NCBI GenBank assembly: GCA_959347315.1
Contig: OY365814.1
Location: 33,950,995-34,014,994 of the forward strand
DNA: 64,000 nucleotides
Origin: Bimastos eiseni
Lineage: Eukaryota; Annelida; Clitellata; Crassiclitellata; Lumbricidae
Direction: 5' to 3'
The position numbers and the translations under genes are program-made. The notes under the pieces were generated by a model that saw only the letters and a program-made list of their open reading frames with translations, had not been told where the DNA came from and made no database searches. This document shows positions 1 to 11,532 of this stretch, in pieces. Position 1 is the stretch's first letter. Each line of letters opens with the position of its first letter.

Positions 1-689
1 TATATAGACACTGATGCGTACAAAGAATATACGCACCTGATCGACTGTGCAAACGATGGCCAACTGCATACCGGCTACCTGAACGATAAAAGAGGCGTGG
101 CAGCCATGTACAGCAGGTTCCAAACATCTCCCCCAGACATTCCCTCATAGGACGATTCCCCCGGATTTTCCCACCTACCACCTGTGATTATAAAACTGGT
201 TTGCTTTTAAGACACAACCAGCAACCTTAATTCAGCGTGTCTCACTGTGAGGCTTAAGGCATATGTTGAATAAAAAATAAACAGAAGAATAGTTTATCAT
301 ACAGGCTTGAATTGCTTAATTAATAGTTAACGGGTGAATAACCAACAACCTTACTTAATCAAATGTGTCTCACTTGGTGCTTTAGGCAAATATTTCACAA
401 AGTTTGACATTTAGCCTGGCTGTTGCTATACAGGCCTAATCTGTCATGAATCTGTAAGATAAATTATTAGACGAGAAATCCAAAAGATGTGGAAACTGTA
501 ACTAGTATACGTGGAAAGACCAGAGTTGCGTTAAACGGCTATTTTTGTGTTAAACAACGGAAATTAGCAAATAACGTCGTCAGTTATGACTATTTTTAAT
601 AGTTCAGCTGTGTCACAGGGGAAAAATTGTCCTAAGGGGGATATGTCCGGGGGGAAGATGTCGGGGGAGGTGCCTGAGGGGAAATGTCT
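1..689. other. Gene-free flank
   Basis: No open frame with recognisable protein similarity, RNA gene or clear repeat was seen. The first ~120 bases share short phrases (a 'gcataccggctacctg'-like stretch and 'acagcagg') with 11.7-11.8 kb, so this is probably the degraded edge of the repeat pair listed next. Confidence 0.4.
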
Positions 690-905
690 GTGGGAGATGC
701 CGTAGACCCGTACAGCAGGCGTTTCGTCGACACGCTCCTGGCGACTGAACAGGAAACTTTCCTTGGGGTCCGGCGACAGGTTTTGGCCCTGGAGACCAGG
801 AAGAGGGCGGCCGCGGGTTCAACAACCCCTCGACTGCGTGTCCCCCGAGCCAACGGCGAAGGTTTCGAGTAAATAGCTCTAAAACTGTGCAAATGCATCG
901 CCGGG
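690..905 (+). repeat. Dispersed repeat, copy 1 (partner at 11.53 kb)
   Basis: About 200 bases align with 11,533-11,705 in the same orientation. Shared phrases include 'gacaggttttggcc/ctgcc', 'ccccgagc.aacggcgaa.gtttcgagt', 'aatagct.taaaa.tgtgcaaatgcat' and 'cttcgtcgacac'. Both strands of this copy are open for 60-120 codons, but so are those of the decayed partner and the peptides match no family known to me. I therefore treat the open frames as passengers of a repeat. The class of the repeat is unknown. Confidence 0.6.
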
Positions 906-1165
906 CAGAGAGATATGCAGACAGAATCTTCTCTTTATTTATATAGATAGGGATAAAATGAGCGTTTTTCATGAGTCACGATTTGTAGTTGTGTTCTAGG
1001 TCTTAATTGATGAACAGATAGGGGCGGACAGAACGGAGGGGAATAGGTACATGACTTGTCTGCTTGGGGTTGCGTAGTAAGGAGATGAATGTAGGATCAG
1101 CAGTATTAATTAGTTATTTCGGAGACTGTTGTAAACGATTGCTCAAAGATGAACTTTCTATAACT

Positions 1166-1592
1166 CAGTGGTTTTCAACCGGTGGTACGCGTACCCCTAA
1201 GCGTACGCCAGCTGTTGCAAAGGGTACGCAAGAAAATTGTTAACTTTGAAAATAAACATTTCGTGTAGAAACATACCAGTAGTAGGCTCATACTAAATAC
1301 TGATAAATAATTTTCTTTCGATTATTTTATTCTATGTTTATCTATTCTTTGTTTGTCACTAAATAACTTTTATTGTGTACTCAGCTGTACTATACAAATT
1401 GTACATTTCAAAAAAAATTTAAATATAATAAATAGAGCAAAATTCATTAAAAATAATTTAATCAATAATTCTAATAATCCAAATTCTAATTAAATAAATT
1501 AAAAAAACAACTTGTCTGACAAGTTTTCCTTGGGTGTACGCACATTAATATTTTTTTAATTGGGGTACAACAAAAAACGTTGGGAACCGCTG
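1166..1592. mobile_element. Non-autonomous hAT element (MITE)
   Basis: A 427-bp AT-rich unit. Its left end reads CAGTGGTTTTCAACC and the inverted right end reads CAGCGGTTCCCAACG, the CAGNGGTT-type terminal inverted repeats of hAT transposons. It is flanked by 8-bp target-site duplications, ctataact (1158-1165) and ctctaact (1593-1600), with 7 of 8 bases identical; 8 bp is the hAT standard. Both subterminal regions carry 'gtacgc' words. No transposase reading frame is left, so it would need an enzyme in trans. Confidence 0.85.
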
Positions 1593-1600
1593 CTCTAACT

Positions 1601-2437
1601 CACATCTTGTAGTAAGCCTACGTAGGTAGGCAACTGATTGACATTGAAAATGCTCAAACAGTGCATTGTAAGGCAGCAAGTTATAGTCTGATATCACAAG
1701 TCATTATGCTTTGACAGTTTCTTTAGCTACCTGTAAGAGGGTTCAATCACCCCAGTAGAAATTACACCAGTAAATAACTTAATAACAATTGGTATGAATG
1801 GTCCACATCTCGCACCAAGGAATGCAGAGAAACGTTGAAGCCGAGCCAACAGTCAGCTACACGGAACAAAGTTATAGGCCTGCCGAATTACAGTCACAGT
1901 TCGCTTTTTGCTTCACAGTTTGCTTAATTAATGATAACAGCTGCATCATTTGTTTTAGCTGCTTCTAATCATATCAGTATTGATAGTCATTTTTGCTAAT
2001 AATAGAGCTATATAATATAGAGCTATTCATTTTCTGGAAACACAACTCCAAGTTCTTTCCAATAAGCACTGTGTTCTTCAAAGTTTGATTATATATTAGA
2101 CACAGGTAAGAATATTCGGACATCCTGCACAAATTTATCAAACTACCCCCACCCCATATTCACCTTTGACAAGTGAAACCCTTCCATCAACATAAACGTT
2201 GGAACTATAACTCAGGTCTTAGTAATCAGCTTATTATAGGCAGCCCACAAAACAGAGGGCAGTGTCAAACATGGAAAAGGAAAGGATGAAGTCCTAGACA
2301 GGCATTATTAAAACATCCTTTATAAACAAAGCATCAGTCCAAAATCAAAAACAATACGCTTACGTGATTCCCGACAGTCGTGCTAGAGGCAATTTCTTAT
2401 AGTTTAATAAATAAAAACTTTAATCTTAGTAACTCAA
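1601..2437. other. Zinc-finger gene 3' flank / probable 3' UTR
   Basis: AT-rich sequence without a gene of its own. On the minus strand it follows the zinc-finger stop codon. Minus-strand ATTAAA words at about 2418 and 2403 are the nearest poly(A)-signal-like sites. No canonical AATAAA was found close to the stop, so the transcript end is not defined. Confidence 0.4.
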
Positions 2438-5400
2438 TTAGCCTACATTCTCAGAAATCTTTGTGCATTTAGCCTTGTGAGTCATCATGTTACTGTAGAG
2501 AGCAAATCTCTTGTCGCATCCGCTACAAGCAAAGGGTTTTTCGCCCGTGTGACTTCGCATGTGTCCCTCGAGATTCATCTTCTTCGGAAACCTCTTTCCA
2601 CATACATTACACTCAAATGGTTTCTCCCCCGAGTGCATTCGCATGTGTGTAGGCATATAACTCTCCCAAACGGTTTTACCGCACACAGTGCAGCAGGGAG
2701 CAAGCCGCTTCTTTCCGCTGTGACTGTTCATGTGAATATCCAACTGTGGCTTCATGCGAAATTGTTTATCACATAACGAACATTTGAACGGTTTCTCTCC
2801 AGTATGAACCATCATGTGCTGCTTCAAATCAGAGGGAGACCTATACTTCTTTTTGCAGATGTTGCAGGTGACTCTTTTTTTAGGTCCGTCTTTGTTATGA
2901 GATTCCATGTGCCTTGATAAAACATTAGTGGTCTTGAACAACTTGCTACATATCTTGCAAGCGAAATGCCTCTCCTCTGAATGTGTATATCTATGATTGC
3001 GAAGACTACCTCGGAGGCGGAATTGCTTGCCACACAGATCACAGGTGAATGGCTTCTCCTGAGTATGTATCGTCACGTGAGTTGCCAAAAGGCAGGGCTC
3101 CGCAAAACGCTTACCACAGAACTCACAAGAGTAGTGTTTTTCGTCATGTTGCAGCACGATATGACTATAGACAGCATGTTTCCCTTTATAGGTTTTACCA
3201 CAGAACCCACAGGCAAACGGTCTTTCTTTATCCTTTATGCCATAAACGCCTCGGCTGTTAAGTAAAGTAGCACCAGGCGGCAGGTTTGAAGTCACCGGTG
3301 GGTCCTTGTTAAAATGAAATTTAGAAGATGTACCCTGGTTGTTTTGACTAATAACTGATGCCACCTCAGAACCAACAGAGTGAAGTAACGTTTGTGTCGT
3401 GGTAGAACATTGCGAGTCCTCGTCAGATGAAACCTCTATTACCTGTGAAGACGAGGACGATATCTCGCCTGCATGAATCACCATGTGCTGCTGCAGTTGA
3501 TAGGGATTCTGGAATACCCTCTTGCAGATGCTACAGACGATGCTCTTTCGGTACTCCTCGTAATTGTGAAGTTTGCCATGGCTCACAAGCTCGTCTCTGG
3601 TCTTGAACGACTTGTTACAGTAACCGCAAGGAAAAGGACAATTCTCCTTTGAAGGAGGTAATTTAATGCGGCACTGATCACAACACTCAGAAGAAAAATT
3701 CTGCCCCTTATCGTTTTGCTGTATGCCATTGAAAAATATGGAATTCGTCTTGTTATACGTCTTGCCACAGGACGCACAGGTCTGAGGTCTTCCCATGTCT
3801 TTTATCGCACAAATGCCTCGGTCACTGACTAAAGGAGCACGAGGAAGTAGTTTTGGCAATTTCAAGGGATTTGTGTAATTCAAAATTGAAGAGGAAGAGG
3901 GTATATTATGAGGGCCACCAATTCCACGGAGAGATGACGACGACGGAATGTTGGTATTTCTCTCTGAATGATGGAATGGAAGCAACGCTTGTGTCGCAAA
4001 AGGACCTTCTTTGTTTTGCGCGAGAACAATGCCAGGGTTGCTAACGATAGTTGCACCAGGAGGAAGCATAAATAATACTATTGGCTGTGGTGCAAGATTC
4101 AAAATTGAAGAGGATGCACCATGGTTACTAAATGAAGGAAAAGACGATGACGGAGGAACTGCTCTAGCAACAAGTGAATGACAGGTTGAAGGAAACGTTT
4201 TTACCATGGTTGAAGGAAATGCTTTTATCATGGTTGAAGGCAACGTTTTGATAATGTTAGATGATTGTGATGCCTCATTAGCAACTGAAATCCTCTTTCT
4301 ATTCATGGATTTTGATGAGTTACCACTACCTCCAATTTGATTGTTTTTTTTTGTAGCATTCGAAATCTGTCGTTCTCCAACGATCGCCGGCTTACTCACT
4401 GATACAACTTTATTGTGTGTATTGTCAGACGACCCGTTGAGCAAACTCACGAGTTGACTACATGTATCCTGACTTTGATTCGATTTTGTCTTCGCAGCAT
4501 TCGAAATCCTTAACTCACTCACTTTACTCACTGGGACAATTTGATTGTATGCATTCTGAGATAACCTCTGGAGTTCGCTCATTGAACAGCTCAGTTGGGA
4601 GTCAGATTTAGTTGCTTTAGATCTACAGGACTCCAGTGCAAGACTAAACGCATTCTGGACTTGACTGTCTTCAACCTGTATGGGAAGTTTGTTAATTTTA
4701 ACATGACTGGAATTGACTGATTGTTGATCCACAGGAGCAGTAGACTTGGTTAAAAACGAGACAAGCTGTTGAGTAGATATCTCTTGTGTTGTATTATTGC
4801 TACTTGATTTCACCTGACTTGGAAACTGGAAACGAACATCAGCAGACACTCCCACGTAATTGGCTTGACCATTAAATGAATGATCAGATGAAAGTAACGT
4901 TAGTGTTGGGATAGAACATTGTGAGCTCTCGACAGATGAAACTTCCATTTCCTGTTCAGATGTGAGCGATTTCTTGCATGAATGACTCATCATGTGCAGC
5001 TCCCATGCAGAGGGATTCCGAAGCACCATCTTGCAGATGTTACAAACGATGCCGTTACTGAACTCTACTTCCTTGTGAATATCGCCATGGCTGACCAAAT
5101 CGTCTCTGGTCTTGAACAACTTTTTGCAAATATAGCAAGAAAAATTATGGCTCTCCTCAGCATGTGTTAATTTATGATGGGAAAGATCACTCAAAAGTTT
5201 AAAGCGCATACCACAATGATAACAGAAGAACGGCTGTTCCAGTGAATGACTATTTGTCAAGTGCTGTGACAAATGGAATCGGTCTCCACAACGTTTACCA
5301 CAAAACTCACAAGAAAAAAGCTGTCTCTCATCGTGTTGCTGAATGATATGGCGAGCCACAGGAGCATAAGGAGGCACTTTTGATATCAAGGCATCTGTGA

Positions 5401-5853
5401 GACTCAAAAATGAAGAGGACATACCGTGGCTATTATTTCCATGGAGAGCTGATGATGATGATGATGGAACCTCTTCAGCCTCCCTTGAATGATTCAAAGG
5501 AAGCAATGGTTGTGTTATGACAGAAGAGTTTGATCCCACAGGAGATGAAACTTCGTCATCGTACATGATACCAGGTGCAACTGAAATCCGCTTTTTCTTC
5601 ATTGCAATTGACGCATAATCATTACTTCCATATTGATTACCTTCCAGCTGAAAGGGAAGGTTGTTCACTTGACTTGGAAACTGGAAATGAGCATCAGGTG
5701 ATTGAACATAGTCAGTTGGACCTGTTCTGACAACATCTTCCAGAGTTTCTTCTATGTGAGTGTGCTCTTCTATATCTTGACAATCAAGCTCTCCATAAAT
5801 CTCCGTATTCGTCGAGGATGCAATGGAACCGCATTCATCATCAGAAATCGCCA
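2438..5853 (-). CDS. C2H2 zinc-finger protein, last (large) coding exon
   Basis: A 1,138-codon exon ending in TAA. On the minus strand it follows the acceptor 'gtctttag|TGG' and starts in phase 1. Upstream codons that would give a Met start lie in the intron, so I start at the acceptor. Fingers come in three groups (numbers count from the first Met of the open frame): four at about 190-302, one or two intact plus a decayed pair at 703-804, and nine regular C2H2 fingers at 891-1140, several with TGEKPF-type linkers. Between them lie long Ser/Thr/Asn/Gln-rich linkers, two KRISVA words beside Lys/Arg runs (possible nuclear signals) and an eight-residue triplicate (K-x-hydrophobic-P-S-T) near 545-569. 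The family generally comprises nuclear DNA-binding regulators; the target is unknown. No KRAB, BTB or ZAD domain is visible. Certain as a C2H2 gene, but no orthologue can be named. Confidence 0.9.
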
Positions 5854-6234
5854 CTAAAGACATCATATATAATATGAATAGCACATTATAAATTAAGATC
5901 TGCTATAATGAAACTCTTCATAGGTGTCTATTGCAAAAATGGCATATTTATGTAATAAGATATTTATAAGTGCATTGGCGGGTCAACAAGTATATGAGAG
6001 CTATCAAGTTTATAAATATATACAGCTGATCATTATGCCTATTTGTGACTGTTTGTTTCTGACAACCATGCACCAGATTATAAAAAATTATGGAGGAACA
6101 GCTTTTGAAATGAGTTCATTGGTAAATTAAATTGCTCACATGTCATTTATCATCTGCATTGTAGATTGTAGTGTGATGTCTTGTTCCAAATCAACAGGAA
6201 AAACAAACTGATGCAATCAACACAGTTTTCCAAT

Positions 6235-6365
6235 GTTACTCTGGAACATTGTCAAGCATAGGCCAGAGTAGACTTCCTGCAGAGATATCGTGAAATTGGA
6301 TTTGAATCTGCTGTTAAAAGTGCATTGGAAATTGCAGAAGATATGGGGATGAACATCACTTTTAT
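6235..6365 (+). pseudogene. Possible hAT/ZMYM1-like transposase fragment
   Basis: The plus strand of the zinc-finger intron encodes about 40 residues, 'ARVDFLQRYREIGFES' and onward to 'IAEDMGMNITF'. This resembles the helical stretch before the C-terminus of domesticated hAT-type (TTF/ZMYM1-like) proteins. It is preceded by an in-frame stop and not continued. The match is judged by eye and weak; a chance open frame is possible. The rest of this 756-bp intron (5854-6609) shows nothing else. Confidence 0.3.
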
Positions 6366-6609
6366 TGCGTACAGCGTGTCCATTCCTTGGGATATTTCTC
6401 AGGGCTTACATGGAATAATATTGCAGCACAGCCTTGGGATTTTAGCAGAGCCCTACAGACTACATCAAATGACAGGAACAATCAATGTTTTAGCGGACTT
6501 TCCGGACTTCTCGACTGACATCCTCACCAATGAGCTATCAGATACAAAAATAAATGGAATTTAACAAAGTAACAATAGAAGAAAAACTTTAAGACATAGT
6601 GCTTCATAC

Positions 6610-7125
6610 CTTCCCGATCATTTGTCTTTGTAGCGACGGGTAGCGTATTTGTGCAATCTTGAAACAATTTATCAAACATGTCATCAGTTGGTGCCATAAC
6701 TTTCTCCTCTGTTTTCTCATCTTTCAGACTTCCATCGGCCGTCGTTTGAAGATTTGTAAACTCAACTGGACAAACAACTTCGGTGTGAATCTCGGAGTTG
6801 TATAAGCTGTTTATCACATATTCAGATATGGACTCATTTTTAATTTCTTTATCTATTGCTGAAGAATAAGTTGTTCCATTGTTGGTAACTGTGTCAACTT
6901 GCTCTCTTCTATTCTCCTCAGTGTCAAAACAACTTCTGTCTATGTCCTTAGCAGTGGCTGTGGCAACCACGTGAAGATTCAATTGTAGGTCTTGAATGCC
7001 ATTCTCATGATTCAGGGTTTTATTCAGATCTGTTGTTCGCACATCATCAAACACCTTCTTCTGATGCTGGTCAAAGCCATGATCGATGTTCACTGGAAAC
7101 TCGAATTCCCTTTTGCACTCGACAT
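6610..7125 (-). CDS. Zinc-finger gene exon (non-finger acidic region)
   Basis: A 516-bp exon (172 codons), phase 1 at both ends. Acceptor 'cctgtgccag|ATGTCG' and donor 'GGGAAG|gtatga' fit the consensus. Joining its final G to the next exon's TG gives Glu-Val and continues straight into the zinc-finger exon frame. The product is acidic and finger-free (DVECKREFEFPVNIDHG at its start) and may be a cofactor-binding segment, which is inference. Its first ~44 codons are a close duplicate of the exon at 7749-7913. Confidence 0.85.
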
Positions 7126-7166
7126 CTGGCACAGGAAATGATGAATCTTAAACAAAAACAATTACT

Positions 7167-7370
7167 GTTATTATTATTATTATTATTCAGACGATTTCTA
7201 TAGCACCATAATGCTTCCATGCCACTAAAAGGGCGCTTTACAAAAACACGACCAGCAAACTAACAAGAAAAACAAATTCTATGATAATAACTGCCTCAGT
7301 TCAACAGGGATATGCCTTCCTGAACAGGTGAGACTTGAGTCGAGTCCTATTAGCTAAATGGATACACGGT
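7167..7370 (-). mobile_element. 3' end of a CR1/L2-like LINE
   Basis: On the minus strand, codons from 7354 to 7304 read TRLKSHLFRKAYPC before a stop. This is the 'LK(S/T)HLF.KAY' C-terminus of CR1/L2-group LINE reverse transcriptases. A 3' UTR then leads to the hairpin words 'aaagcgcc' and 'gtgctata' and a (AAT)n tail at 7167-7188. The insertion sits in the intron between the duplicated exons, and the equivalent sequence upstream of the 7749-7913 exon lacks it. Confidence 0.75.
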
Positions 7371-7748
7371 TTATACAATAATAATAACAAGAATGGTAGC
7401 AAGTGTGACGACTATCAATAATAATAATGATACACAATATTCTCGAAACTTCTCAACTTAATAAGTTTGTAAATGAATTAATTGGCTTTATTAGGAACAA
7501 ATATGTCTTATAATAGTAATAATAATATAGCAATAATAAGCTAATAAGGACAACAAGAAATAACAACAAACTGAGAGTAGTCAGCATTCAGTGTTTCATG
7601 GTTCTTGGCCTCTGTGGAAGTCATAGAAATAAAAGAAATCAAACTGACACAGACGTTATTGAAGACGAAAACAACTAGGAATTATGACAAATGTTGTACA
7701 GGTCAAACTGTTGCTTCAAAATCACATCCAACATTGTAGGTACACTAC

Positions 7749-7913
7749 CTTCAGTTTGATGAAATTTCAATTGCAGGTTTTGAATGCCATTCTCATGATT
7801 CAGGGTTTGATTCAGATCTGTTGTTGGCGCATCATCGGAGATCTTCTTCTGATGCTGATGAGAGCCATGATCTATGTTCACTGGGAATTCAAATTCCCCT
7901 TTGCACTCGACAT
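7749..7913 (-). CDS. Zinc-finger gene exon (duplicate of next exon's start)
   Basis: A 165-bp exon (55 codons), phase 1 at both ends, with acceptor 'cctgctccag|ATGTCG' and donor 'CTGAAG|gtagtg'. Its peptide (DVECKGEFEFPVNIDHG at the start, ENGIQNLQLKF later) is nearly the same as the start of the 6610-7125 exon, so a tandem exon duplication is clear. It is a multiple of three and symmetric in phase, so it can be included or skipped without changing frame. Whether it is spliced in cannot be told from DNA. Confidence 0.75.
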
Positions 7914-8152
7914 CTGGAGCAGGAAAAGATAAACCTTAAACACAAACAATAATTGCCATCAGTAAAAACGAAAGATGATTAAACAACAATAATTATTATC
8001 TCATAATTCTTCATTTAATATTATAAAGAATATTTAAAACAGTCAATTGATTTAGTCTCTTTATAAATTTATTGGGTTCATCAAGAAACAAATTTTAGTT
8101 ATAATACTAATAAAAATAATAGCAGTAATGTAGTAGCTGTAGCATATATACA

Positions 8153-8430
8153 CTAATATAAACAATCAATCCTGACCATACCAAGCAAAAATTGCTCTCT
8201 GTACCCAGCAATTATCTGGCTCCTATCCAAATTTCGAATATAAAATTCAGATGACAGATTGGCGCATAAGGTATGAAATGCAGTGCCCCTGGAAGGCCAT
8301 TCCAGGTCAATGGACCAGTCAGTGAGAAAACTGACGGATAGCAGTTCGTGCACGGGGGACAAGTAACTCCACTTGCGCAGCAGAGCGCAACGAGACATGG
8401 GGTCGAACAATGACAGTGGGGCAAAATAGT
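8153..8430 (-). mobile_element. Decayed LINE ORF2 C-terminal fragment
   Basis: Minus-strand frames read FSLTGPLTWNGLPGAL, the 'FS..GP..WN.LP' block that lies near the end of CR1/L2-type ORF2. A neighbouring frame (LVPRARTAIRQF) supplies the preceding part, showing a frameshift. The fragment fills the middle of the 1,180-bp intron (7914-9093). The sequence from 8430 to 8650 may be further LINE or SINE debris and contains nothing else I can name. Confidence 0.55.
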
Positions 8431-9093
8431 TCTATGAGTTAGAGGGGTGTCAGGCTCTCAAAGCAGCGCCGTACTAGCGCACAGACTCAGAAGGCAATGT
8501 GCTGTGGATAAGCGAGCCAGTGCATGACATCACACATGTACCCAGAGACTCTGTCAAACCTAGGGATGCGGGCGGCCTTGCCCTGTTAAGGCATCTAAGC
8601 CGACAAGCCAGAAGCCAATCATATATGGCGCTGCAGTAGTCCAGAATAATGTTCTATTATAATTTTCATATAGGTTTACAGCATGTAGTAGCCATCAAAT
8701 TACTTTCTTAGTTGAACATTTGAACTGCAATTTTAGTTTTTATTTGTGAGTAAAAATAAAAACATATTTCAAGAAAGAATGAATTTATGGAATAATTTAA
8801 AGTCATTCCATCCTGAAATTTGCACCACTTCATATACTTTTGCCCTGTTCCACGGCAACACTGGCACTGCTCTCGGTACAGCCCTTTAACCAAGAAACGA
8901 TAGCAAAGACAAGCACCAAACAGAGAGAATGGTTAACTTCAGTGTTTCAAGGCTCGTGGTGTCATTGGAAGTCAATGAATTAGAAGAAATTAATCAAATG
9001 AAGAAGATCAAAAATATAGAATAGTCACAAATGTCAAGTCATTCGGGTCAAACTCTCATTTCCAGATAACTTCCACCATTGTAGGTACACTAC

Positions 9094-9140
9094 CTTGAGC
9101 CCTTTGCAGTTTCTGATCATGATTTTCAAGCTCTTTATCT
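9094..9140 (-). CDS. Zinc-finger gene small exon
   Basis: 47 bp. Acceptor 'actatttcag|AGATAA', donor 'CTCAAG|gtagtg'. It enters in phase 2 and exits in phase 1, encoding R/DKELENHDQKLQRAQ, which echoes the ENGIQNLQL motif of the next exon. Its downstream intron begins with the same sequence as the intron after 7749, so it belongs to the duplicated exon family. Phase agreement with both neighbours is the main support. It was inferred from splice signals, not similarity. Confidence 0.6.
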
Positions 9141-9375
9141 CTGAAATAGTCCAAAAAACAAATCCAGGCCATGCTCTTTATTGCACAAATTATATCAATT
9201 AATGCATTAAACTAAGAATTTTAAATGTAAAAAAGATTTTGAATATTTACAGTAATGTTCACGTATTGCAGATTGCAAAGAGAAATTCAATATTCGTTCG
9301 ACAGAGCAGCAGAATGCTGTTCAGAATGACCATGAAACAAGAATAATACTACATATACAAATAAACAATATATAC

Positions 9376-9407
9376 CTCGTCTGCTGGCAGCTGTTGTCTT
9401 TCACTCC
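9376..9407 (-). CDS. Zinc-finger gene small exon, most upstream one seen
   Basis: 32 bp. Acceptor 'gcattttag|GGAGTG', donor 'GACGAG|gtatat'. Read in phase 0 it gives GVKDNSCQQT and exits in phase 2, exactly what the 9094-9140 exon needs. The initiating exon was not found. A minus-strand ATG at 9615 opens about 35 codons, but its only usable donors leave phase 1, which does not fit. The true start is therefore further up or in a non-obvious exon. Confidence 0.45.
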
Positions 9408-11019
9408 CTAAAATGCACAGTACAAAACTCAATTATAACTTTATCAACACCAACATTTTAAACATATTCAAAACCTAAGAACAATCGTTTTAAATAAATA
9501 TACTTTTTTATATCTCACATTGACCAAAACAATGCCCTTTCTTATGCCTCATCTTATTATTATTATTATTGATTTTATCATTCAGGGATTGTGCTTTCTC
9601 TAGAGAAGACGTCATGATGCAACACAATGGTGGCTAGCTTAGTATATAATCCAACAACAAGAAGTTAAATCCTGCTGAACAACTTCATGCAATGACCCAA
9701 GAACAGTCGTTTGCACACAAATGCCTCTGTCAAGGAACAGTGGGGAAAAAATAGTAATTATTTAAAATACAAATGGCCACGAGTCCACTGGGCCATTGTC
9801 ATCATAAAGTCTAACAGCACGATATAACAACATACCCCACATCCCAATTTGTTCTACCTTGCAGCTGGACTGAACTGAACATAGTAACAAGAATTTCAAG
9901 ACAGAGATCTGACGGCTCAATCCATCACCAAAATTCCAACACAGAAAGTATACATGAAATTATGACTGCAATGACTCATGTGTAGGCTTACATGAGAGTA
10001 AAGTGCAGAAAAATTCCTACACTTCAGTTATTGCATACTAAATGAATAAATAAACACAGAAATTTAACTACTAAAATTGAAAAATTTGTGCTAGATAAGA
10101 AACATCAAACAAAGAATAAAAGAATCGCCACACCGCTTTTTAGAGCATGCGTCAACTTGAAGTTCAAATGAATTGGCATGTGTTATCGTTCAATAATATG
10201 AAGTTGATCAATTTAGCCTATTCGTGTTCCTTAATACACTCCCATTTCCGTTGATTTTTCGGCTGCAGAAGAATATTCTATTCGTAAAACCCTCGAGGCC
10301 CGAGCCGTACCAATTTTTTTCTGTATTACTCAGTTATTATGTAAAAAAAGTGCTAAAATGGTCGGGGACGCTAAAATGACAGACAACCGGAATATTTTTA
10401 TTCAAAAACAAAATATTAACAGAAACATTCCATGAAATACAAGGTAGGCCTAACCACTTGCGGTAACGTCAAGAAGTTTCGGAAAAACTTGGACGCCGAC
10501 ATCCTTTTACAACGAGAACGAAACGATTAGAAAATACGTAATTAACAGCTAGTTAAAATCATGAAATCAATTATGATGTTTATGACAATCTCGTGAAACT
10601 AAAAAAAATTCTGATTCTTGAATGCAAACTACCGCCCCGCATAAACATTGGGTAAAATCGGCATTAATAGCCAATCGTTATACAGTTATCTAGGTCACAT
10701 TTAACTAAGCGAATAATTTTTTTTCAACCTATGGACCGCATTGTATCGAGATGTATTTGACCTGGTATATAAAACGAGTACCGTGATTCGTTGGTTAATA
10801 TTCCACGATGTTATAGCGCAATCAATTCACGTCTCACCGATGTCTCCACATGCCGCGTAATATTCGTTTTATAATTGTGAAGGCAATATGAAAAAACACA
10901 GTGATGCGGACAGAAGATACTTAAATTTATATTGAGAACATATTATTTTTTTATTGATTAAAGAACTCCAAAGTCTACAGTTTGATTATTCTTTGGTGTA
11001 GGCAACTACATAAAAATTG
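9408..11019. other. Gene-free; presumed 5' region of the zinc-finger gene
   Basis: AT-rich, with a short (ATT)n at about 9555-9570 and no convincing coding exon, RNA or repeat. If the zinc-finger transcript starts in this window, its promoter and 5' UTR should lie here or just beyond; no specific element was recognised. Confidence 0.4.
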
Positions 11020-11311
11020 TGCAATAATAATCTTCGTTTAATTTCAAACTGACAAACCGCAGTATGACCATAAGCACAGCATGAACGAATGATTAATGAC
11101 GAGTTATAAAAGGAGTCGAATTTAACTGTCGGCAGCCACGCAGGGCGGCCATTACGCAATAACACATCTTAATTTTTTATTAACAAATGCCACCGACTAG
11201 CGAAAGAAGGAGAGAAGTCAACCTTAGGGGATTCGAGTCTCGAACTCGGTTCCTCAGCGCTGCGTGACCTGCGTCCCAGAATGTTAACCGCTACTCTACG
11301 GCTGCTACTCC
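11020..11311 (-). mobile_element. tRNA-headed SINE, full-length copy
   Basis: On the minus strand the unit begins with a tRNA-like head at 11311. An A-box-like stretch is followed by a B box 'GAGTTCGAGACTC'. The body contains 'ctttcgctag', 'ggctgccgacagttaaatt' and 'catactgcggt...cagtttgaaattaaac', and it ends in an 'attattattg' tail. A second full copy lies at 24,670-24,925 and a 5'-truncated one at 47,092-47,293, which defines the family internally. Confidence 0.75.
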
Positions 11312-11532
11312 TAGTTAATGCGTACAGTGGGTAAAAGTGCCCATCATTGCTAGTAATTATTATGTAATCGGGGCCTCGTTTGCAAAGGACACTAATAAAA
11401 TTGTAGTGTGGCTCTGATCAAACTATGTCGTGTCCGTAAGTTTGTGGGCACTACGCTAACGCATACTGTACGCTGAGTATGCATTAATATCGCATTATTA
11501 TGTACACTAACTGGGGAACCCTGCGATGCTCG

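Noticed and set aside
613..972. 119-codon minus frame, with a related frame at 11,484-11,732
   Set aside because: The two are copies of a dispersed repeat, with differing stops and gaps. No protein family was recognised.
9524..9615. Minus-strand ATG with ~35 codons as first exon of the zinc-finger gene
   Set aside because: Its only plausible donors (ggtcaa, gtgaga) leave phase 1, while the next exon requires phase 0.
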